Source of the DNA: Actinocorallia aurantiaca
Lineage (GTDB): Bacteria; Actinomycetota; Actinomycetes; Streptosporangiales; Streptosporangiaceae
Direction of reading: 5' to 3'
DNA: 64,000 bases
Assembly: GCF_039533685.1 (NCBI RefSeq)
Contig: NZ_BAAATZ010000021.1
Span: 124,001-188,000, forward strand
Part shown: positions 59,862 to 64,000 of the stretch, piece after piece
Layout: each line of letters begins with the position of its first letter
Position numbering within the stretch: position 1 is the stretch's first letter
Position numbers and translations under genes: made by a program
Notes under the pieces: model-generated
Databases searched by the model: none
Told to the model about the DNA's origin: nothing
Seen by the model: the letters and a program-made list of their open reading frames with translations, nothing else

Positions 59862-61076
59862 TCAGCCCAGCAGGGCCGCGATCTCGTCCCAGACGACGGC
59901 GGCCAGCGCCTCCTTGCTCCCGCGCGGGATCTCGCGTTCGGGTCCGGAAGCGGACAGCACCACCCCCGCGTTGTCGGGGGCCCCGAAGGTGAGGTCCTCC
60001 CCGACCTGGTTGACGACGAGCAGGTCGCACCCCTTGCGCGCCAGCTTGGCCCGCCCGTGCTCCAGCACGTCGTCGGTCTCGGCCGCGAATCCGGCGATGA
60101 CCTGCCCGGGCGTGCGCCGCAGGACGAGCTCGGCCAGGATGTCGGGGTTCTTCACCAGCTCGATCGGCAGGGTGTCCTCGCCCTCCCGTTTCTTGATCTT
60201 GGATGTGGCGGACGTCACGGGCCGGAAGTCGGCGACGGCCGCCGCCATCACCACCGCGTCGGCCGAGGCCGCGGCCTCCAGGACGGCGGTGCGCATCTCC
60301 AGCGCCGAGCCGACCCGCACGACGGCGGCTCCCGCCGGGTCGGGCAGGGAGGTGTTGGCGGCCACCAGGGTGACCTTCGCCCCCCGGGCCGCCGCGACCT
60401 TGGCCAGCGCGTACCCCTGGATCCCGGACGAGCGGTTGCCGATGAAGCGCACCGGGTCGATGGGCTCGCGGGTCCCTCCGGCGGAGACGACGACGTGTCG
60501 TCCGGCGAGGTCCTGCGGCGCCCCGGCCAGGACGCGCACGGCCACCTCGAACAGTTCGGCGGCCTCGGGCAGCCGTCCGGGCCCGGTGTCCGCGCCGGTG
60601 AGCCGTCCGGAGGCGGGCGTGACGACGATGTTGCCGCGCTCGCGCAGCGTCGCCACGTTGGCCTGGGTGGCGGGGTGGTCCCACATCTCGGTGTGCATGG
60701 CCGGCGCGAACACCACCGGGCACCGGGCGGTGAGGAGCGTGTTGGTCAGCAGGTCGTCGGCCAGGCCGTGGGCGGCCTTGGCCAGGAGGTCGGCGGTGGC
60801 GGGCGCGACGAACACCAGGTCGGCCCGCTGCCCGATGCGCACGTGCGGGACCTCCGAGACGCCCTCCCAGACGGAGGTCGCGACGGGCTGCCCGGAAAGG
60901 GCCGCCCAGGTCGGCTCCCCCACGAAGCGCAGCGCGTCCGCGGTGGGCACGACCTTCACGGAGTGCCCGGACTCGGTGAGCCGACGCAGCAGCTCGCACA
61001 CCTTGTAGGAGGCGATGCCCGCGCCGACTCCCAGGACGACCCTCGGGCCGTCCTGCTTCTTCCGCTGCTCGTCCAA
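59862..61076 (-). CDS. coaBC: Phosphopantothenoylcysteine decarboxylase / phosphopantothenate--cysteine ligase
   Basis: 404-residue bifunctional flavoprotein of CoA synthesis. The CoaC half has VLGVGAGIASYKVCELLR, the substrate clamp and PAMHTEMWDHPAT (with the PxMNxxMW-type motif, His in place of Asn). The CoaB half has VVVSAGGTREPIDPVRFIGNRSSG, AAVADFRP and IKK for the Lys-Ile-Lys-Lys ligase motif. The start is TTG 61076, eleven bases after the rpoZ stop; no better in-frame start exists upstream. The Asn-to-His change in the decarboxylase motif deserves checking. Confidence 0.93.
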   Translation of the reverse strand: MDEQRKKQDGPRVVLGVGAGIASYKVCELLRRLTESGHSVKVVPTADALRFVGEPTWAALSGQPVATSVWEGVSEVPHVRIGQRADLVFVAPATADLLAKAAHGLADDLLTNTLLTARCPVVFAPAMHTEMWDHPATQANVATLRERGNIVVTPASGRLTGADTGPGRLPEAAELFEVAVRVLAGAPQDLAGRHVVVSAGGTREPIDPVRFIGNRSSGIQGYALAKVAAARGAKVTLVAANTSLPDPAGAAVVRVGSALEMRTAVLEAAASADAVVMAAAVADFRPVTSATSKIKKREGEDTLPIELVKNPDILAELVLRRTPGQVIAGFAAETDDVLEHGRAKLARKGCDLLVVNQVGEDLTFGAPDNAGVVLSASGPEREIPRGSKEALAAVVWDEIAALLG

Positions 61077-61087
61077 GGCCGGGGGGC

Positions 61088-61342
61088 TCAGCCCTCGACG
61101 GGCTCGGTGTGCAGGAGCCCCTCGCGCACCTCGCGCAGCGCGATGGAGAGCGGCTTCTCCTGGACCTGGGTCTCCACCAGCGGCCCGACGTACTCCAGCA
61201 GGCCTTCGCCGAGCTGGGCGTAGTAGGCGTTGATCTGCCGGGCCCGCTTGGCCGCGATGCTCACCAGGCCGTACTTGGTGTCGACGACCTCCAGGAGCTC
61301 GTCGATAGACGGGTTGGTGATGCCTTCGCTGTTGGCTGCCAC
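61088..61342 (-). CDS. rpoZ: RNA polymerase omega subunit
   Basis: 84-residue subunit that helps fold and assemble beta-prime. The core KYGLVSIAAKRARQINAYYAQL is the family signature (here quoted as KYGLVSIAAKRARQ plus INAYY). GTG 61342 is chosen: GAAAGG is seven bases upstream and the protein then starts VAANSEGITNP; the frame is open to 61366. It lies between gmk and coaBC as in most Actinobacteria. Confidence 0.95.
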   Translation of the reverse strand: MAANSEGITNPSIDELLEVVDTKYGLVSIAAKRARQINAYYAQLGEGLLEYVGPLVETQVQEKPLSIALREVREGLLHTEPVEG

Positions 61343-61362
61343 ACTGACGCCTTTCAGAGTCC

Positions 61363-61956
61363 TCAATGGTCAGCCAACAAGGCTAGCAGTTCATCGCAGA
61401 CGCCCTGGACGGAGTGGTTGACGAGAGTGAGATCGAACTCCTTCTCGGCGGCCAGTTCGACCCTGGCGGCCTCCAGCCGGCGCTCGATCACGTCCGGCGG
61501 CTCGGTGCCGCGGCCGGTGAGCCTGCGCACCAGTTCGTCCCAGCTGGGCGGGGCGAGGAAGACCAGCAGCGCCTCGGGCATGCTCTCCCGGACCTGCCTG
61601 GCCCCCTGGAGGTCGATCTCCAGCAGGGTGGGGACTCCGGCGGCCAGCCGTTCTTCGACGGGGCGGCGCGGCGTGCCGTAGCGGTTGCCCGCGAACTCCG
61701 CCCACTCCAGCAGCTCGCCGGAGGCGACCAGGCGGTCGAAGCCCTCGTCGTCGGTGAAGAAGTACTGGACCCCGTCTGTCTCTCCGGGCCGGGGCCTGCG
61801 GGTCGTCACGGAGACCGAGAGCCACACCTCGGGGTGGGACTCGCGGAGCCGGGCGACGACGGTGCTCTTGCCGACGCCGGAGGGCCCGGACAGGACCGTG
61901 AGCCGGCGGGCCGAGGACTGGGAGGTCGCGGAGGCCGCGGATTCAGTGGTGTCCAT
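61363..61956 (-). CDS. gmk: Guanylate kinase
   Basis: 197-residue kinase converting GMP to GDP. P-loop GPSGVGKSTVVARL (residues 24-37), GMP-binding SVTTRRPRPGE and EWAEFAGNRYGTP, and lid IERRL. ATG 61956 has an Ala/Ser/Thr-rich 15-residue extension before the core, common in actinomycetes. Its stop is 20 bases from the rpoZ start. Preceded by a strong hairpin belonging to mihF. Confidence 0.97.
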   Translation of the reverse strand: MDTTESAASATSQSSARRLTVLSGPSGVGKSTVVARLRESHPEVWLSVSVTTRRPRPGETDGVQYFFTDDEGFDRLVASGELLEWAEFAGNRYGTPRRPVEERLAAGVPTLLEIDLQGARQVRESMPEALLVFLAPPSWDELVRRLTGRGTEPPDVIERRLEAARVELAAEKEFDLTLVNHSVQGVCDELLALLADH

Positions 61957-61981
61957 CGCGGTTCAGGTTTATCACGGTGGA

Positions 61982-62025
61982 CCGTCCGGCCGGGTCAGGA
62001 CCTATCCCCTGACCCCGCCGGACGG
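61982..62025 (-). terminator. 17-bp hairpin between mihF and gmk
   Basis: CCGTCCGGC-C-GGGTCAGG (61982-61999) pairs with CCTGACCC-C-GCCGGACGG (62008-62025) with one mismatch and an eight-base loop, 24 bases past the mihF stop. No T-run. It may terminate or attenuate mihF-to-gmk transcription. Confidence 0.78.
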
Positions 62026-62049
62026 GACGGTCGCCGGCGGACTCGCCGA

Positions 62050-62370
62050 CTAGCGGCCGCCGCCGAACTCGCGCTCCAGAGAAGCGCGCTGGTTCGCGCC
62101 CAGGCCCCGCACTCGGCGGGACTCGGCGATGCCGAGGCGCTCCATGATCTGCTTGGCACGAACCTTGCCCACGCCGGGAAGTGATTCCAGCAGAGCGGAG
62201 ACCTTCATCTTTCCGACGATGTCATCGGTCTGGCCCGCTTTGAGGACCTCGGTGAGAGAAGTTCCCCCGTGCTTGAGCTTGTTCTTGACCTCGGCGCGCT
62301 CACGGCGGGCCAGTGCGGCCTTTTCCAGGGCCGCGGCACGCTGTTCGGGGGTAAGGGGCGGAAGGGCCAC
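62050..62370 (-). CDS. mihF: Actinobacterial integration host factor
   Basis: 106-residue nucleoid protein unrelated in fold to E. coli IHF, with a long N-terminal helix (LTPEQRAAALEKAALARRERAEVK region) and a helix-two-turn-helix DNA-binding part: LLESLPGVGKVRAKQIMERLGIAESRRVRGLG, split here at GVGKVRAKQIM. GTG 62370 has GAGG eight bases upstream. It bends and compacts DNA and influences development in streptomycetes. Standard location between pyrF and gmk. The upstream 185-base spacer is A/T-rich and likely holds a strong promoter (TTGCTT and TAGTTT 18 bases apart). Confidence 0.95.
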   Translation of the reverse strand: MALPPLTPEQRAAALEKAALARRERAEVKNKLKHGGTSLTEVLKAGQTDDIVGKMKVSALLESLPGVGKVRAKQIMERLGIAESRRVRGLGANQRASLEREFGGGR

Positions 62371-62555
62371 GCCGGTCACCTCGTGTTTTCCACTCGACGG
62401 AGTCGGACGCCCCGGAAACTAGCGACTTACCCCCCGATAAAGCAACGTGATCGGCCGTTTATCTGGCCAGAAATTCACGAAATTCTCTATCTGTAATCAC
62501 AAGATCACCCTGTGTCCACCAAAGGGCCCCGAAAACCCGGCTGCCTGGACTTTCT

Positions 62556-63248
62556 TCAGACCCGTCCGCGCAGTGCCGAAGCGATCTCCGCGGCGGCCGC
62601 GGCGGGGTCCGCGGCGCGGGTGACGGGGCGTCCGATCACGAGCAGGTCGGCCCCCGCGTCGAGGGCCTCGCGGGGGGTCGCGATCCGGGTCTGGTCGTCC
62701 GCGGCGGCGCCGCGCGGGCGCACTCCGGGGGTGATGAGGTCGATGCCGGGGCCCACCTCCGCCCGGATCGCGGCGACCTCGCGGGGCGAGCAGACCAGGG
62801 CGCGCGCGCCGGCGCCGACGGCCAGCGCGGCGAGCCTGCGCGCGGCGTCCAGCGCGGGCCCGGTGAGCCCGACGGCGGCGAGGTCGGGCTCGCCCATCGA
62901 GGTGAGGACGGTGACCGCGGTGATCTTCACGTCGGGGGCCGCGGCGACCGCCGCCTTGACCATGTCGGCGCCGCCGGAGGCGTGCACGGTCAGGTAGTGC
63001 GGGGCGAGCCCGGAGACGGCCCCGGCCGCGGCGCCGACGGTGGCGGGGATGTCGTGCAGCTTCAGGTCCAGGAAGATCCGCCCGCCGCCCGCCGCGCGGA
63101 TCTCCTCCACCGCCGCGGGCCCGTACCGGAGGTAGAGCTCCAGCCCCACCTTGAGGGTGCTGACGTGCGGGCCCACCTGCCCGGCCCAGCGGGCGGCGAC
63201 GGCCAGGTCGTCGGTGTCCAGCGCGACCGCGACGGGTGCGGGGGTCAT
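62556..63248 (-). CDS. pyrF: Orotidine 5'-phosphate decarboxylase
   Basis: 230-residue TIM barrel catalysing the last step of UMP synthesis. The active-site motif is FLDLKLHDIPATV with the catalytic Lys and Asp; VALDTDD at the start and ITPGVRPRG with IGRP near the end form the phosphate site. ATG 63248 overlaps the pyrD stop (ATGA). This is the standard (type 1) family member rather than the larger type 2 enzyme of mycobacteria. Confidence 0.96.
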   Translation of the reverse strand: MTPAPVAVALDTDDLAVAARWAGQVGPHVSTLKVGLELYLRYGPAAVEEIRAAGGGRIFLDLKLHDIPATVGAAAGAVSGLAPHYLTVHASGGADMVKAAVAAAPDVKITAVTVLTSMGEPDLAAVGLTGPALDAARRLAALAVGAGARALVCSPREVAAIRAEVGPGIDLITPGVRPRGAAADDQTRIATPREALDAGADLLVIGRPVTRAADPAAAAAEIASALRGRV

Positions 63249-64000
63249 TTCAGCTCCTTGATCGGTTCTTCGAGGGCGCGCACGATCTGCGGGGGGACCG
63301 CGGCGGCCGCGCGGTGCGCCAGCCCCACCGCGTCGGCGAGCCGGGCGATGCCGTGGGCGCTCAGGGCGTCCTCCAGCTCCCTCAAGATCCTTTGGGGGGC
63401 CGAGGGGTCGTGCAGCAGGGTGGTGCCCACCGAGACGGCGCTGGCGCCCGCCACGATGAATTCCAGGGCGTCCCGGCCGGTCGCCACTCCCCCGCCGCCG
63501 ACGATCGGCATTTCCGGAAGGGCGGCGTGGACCTGGTAGACGCAGCGCAGCGCGACGGGCCGGAGGGCGGGTCCGGAAAGGCCGCCCGAAACCCCGGTGA
63601 GAGCGGGGCGCAATGTGTGCGGATCAATGGCCAGACCGGACATCGTGTTGATGAGGGAGAGTCCGGTGACACCCGCGTCCGCGCACGCAAGGGCAATTGT
63701 CCCGATATCGGTTACATCAGGCGAAAGCTTCGCCAATACCGGAGTATCTCGATGAATTGCACCGCGAACCACCCGCACCACCGCCGCGGCGGCGGAAGGA
63801 GAGGCCGCGAACATGCGTCCCCGGTCCTCGGCATTGGGGCACGCCACGTTCACCTCGACCCCGGTGATCGCCGACGCCAGCGGGGAGTCCGCCAGCCGCC
63901 TGGCCACCTCCCCGAACTCGCCCGGGGTGTTGCCGGCGACCGAGACGACCGTCCTGACGTCCTGTCCGGAAAGCCAGGGAAGGTCCCGTGCCAGGAAGGA
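63245..64000 (-). CDS. pyrD: Dihydroorotate dehydrogenase, C-terminal part
   Basis: The window holds 251 codons; the frame stays open to the right edge, beginning within the barrel at SFLARDLPWL, so the apparent start at 63907 is internal. Motifs: VEVNVACPN with the FMN/orotate-binding Asn-Cys-Pro-Asn, LAKLSPDVTD, SLINTMSGLAIDP, PIVGGGGVATGRDALEFIVAGAS and VSVGTTLL. The Cys in VACPN and lack of a membrane-targeting part indicate a class 1B NAD-linked (or 1A) cytosolic enzyme. Coupled to pyrF by ATGA. Confidence 0.94.
   Translation of the reverse strand, partial: SFLARDLPWLSGQDVRTVVSVAGNTPGEFGEVARRLADSPLASAITGVEVNVACPNAEDRGRMFAASPSAAAAVVRVVRGAIHRDTPVLAKLSPDVTDIGTIALACADAGVTGLSLINTMSGLAIDPHTLRPALTGVSGGLSGPALRPVALRCVYQVHAALPEMPIVGGGGVATGRDALEFIVAGASAVSVGTTLLHDPSAPQRILRELEDALSAHGIARLADAVGLAHRAAAAVPPQIVRALEEPIKELK

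Noticed and set aside
63245..63907. Complete 220-residue pyrD starting at GTG 63907
   Set aside because: The frame continues open to the window edge with barrel-like sequence (VVSVAGNTPGEFGE), so the gene is cut by the window, not short.

Overview
The window is very GC-rich chromosomal DNA with frequent GTG starts, 1- and 4-base gene overlaps (TGATG, ATGA, GTGA), actinobacterial IHF, a degenerate actinobacterial-type PriA, DUF3040, F420-linked and PucR genes. This points to a filamentous actinomycete, most likely Streptosporangiales; the family is inference. I see no rRNA, tRNA, CRISPR, insertion sequence or prophage. Two runs of N mark assembly gaps: 11 N inside a cell-division gene (6386-6396) and 17 N in a repeat-rich spacer (58470-58486).

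Layout. 1-8745 (minus): head of the dcw cell-wall and division cluster, mraZ-rsmH-ftsL-ftsI-murE-murF-mraY-murD, with a four-box MraZ operator over its promoter. 9053-13644 (plus): MoxR ATPase, DUF58 and TgpA-like transglutaminase trio. 13723-17422 (minus): DUF3040 membrane protein, dinB plus a methyltransferase, then nusB and efp. 17641-20740: an accessory block with an F420-type oxidoreductase, an enoyl-CoA hydratase/isomerase, a divergent TetR regulator with three matching palindromic operators, and a DUF2834 protein. 20791-24003 (minus): aroC-aroK-aroB-aroQ. 24066-28335 (minus): prepilin-peptidase-like protein, SseB-like protein, aminotransferase and an ABC-2 exporter pair. 28429-33208 (plus): DsbA/FrnE protein and an acyl-CoA operon (class III CoA-transferase, MatB-like ligase, fused AccD-AccA carboxyltransferase). 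33205-40861: nitrilase-family amidase, FKBP, then a probable purine/ureide module (DUF6986 aldolase-like protein, aldose epimerase, short FdrA-like protein, DUF2877, PucR regulator) and a polysaccharide deacetylase. 41012-44494: a degenerate MobA-like protein with a sulfite-oxidase-fold molybdoenzyme, and a sodium/solute symporter with a small membrane partner. 44555-48572 (minus): an FMN riboswitch with an intrinsic terminator controlling ribE-ribBA-ribH, then hisG and a PH-domain protein; a short His-containing leader ORF precedes hisG. 48737-64000 (minus): rpe, PAP2, rsmB, fmt, def, a 580-residue unknown, priA, metK, coaBC, rpoZ, gmk, mihF, pyrF and pyrD, the familiar actinobacterial housekeeping order.

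Most of the window is core metabolism. The signals I consider most worth following are regulatory or structural: the MraZ box array and a possible facing array, a 14-bp inverted repeat in the mraZ-rsmH spacer, the three-operator TetR switch, the hisG leader with mutually exclusive stems, the 43-residue tandem repeats inside PriA, the CoA-transferase/MatB/AccDA operon, and the reduced FdrA-DUF2877 pair under PucR.
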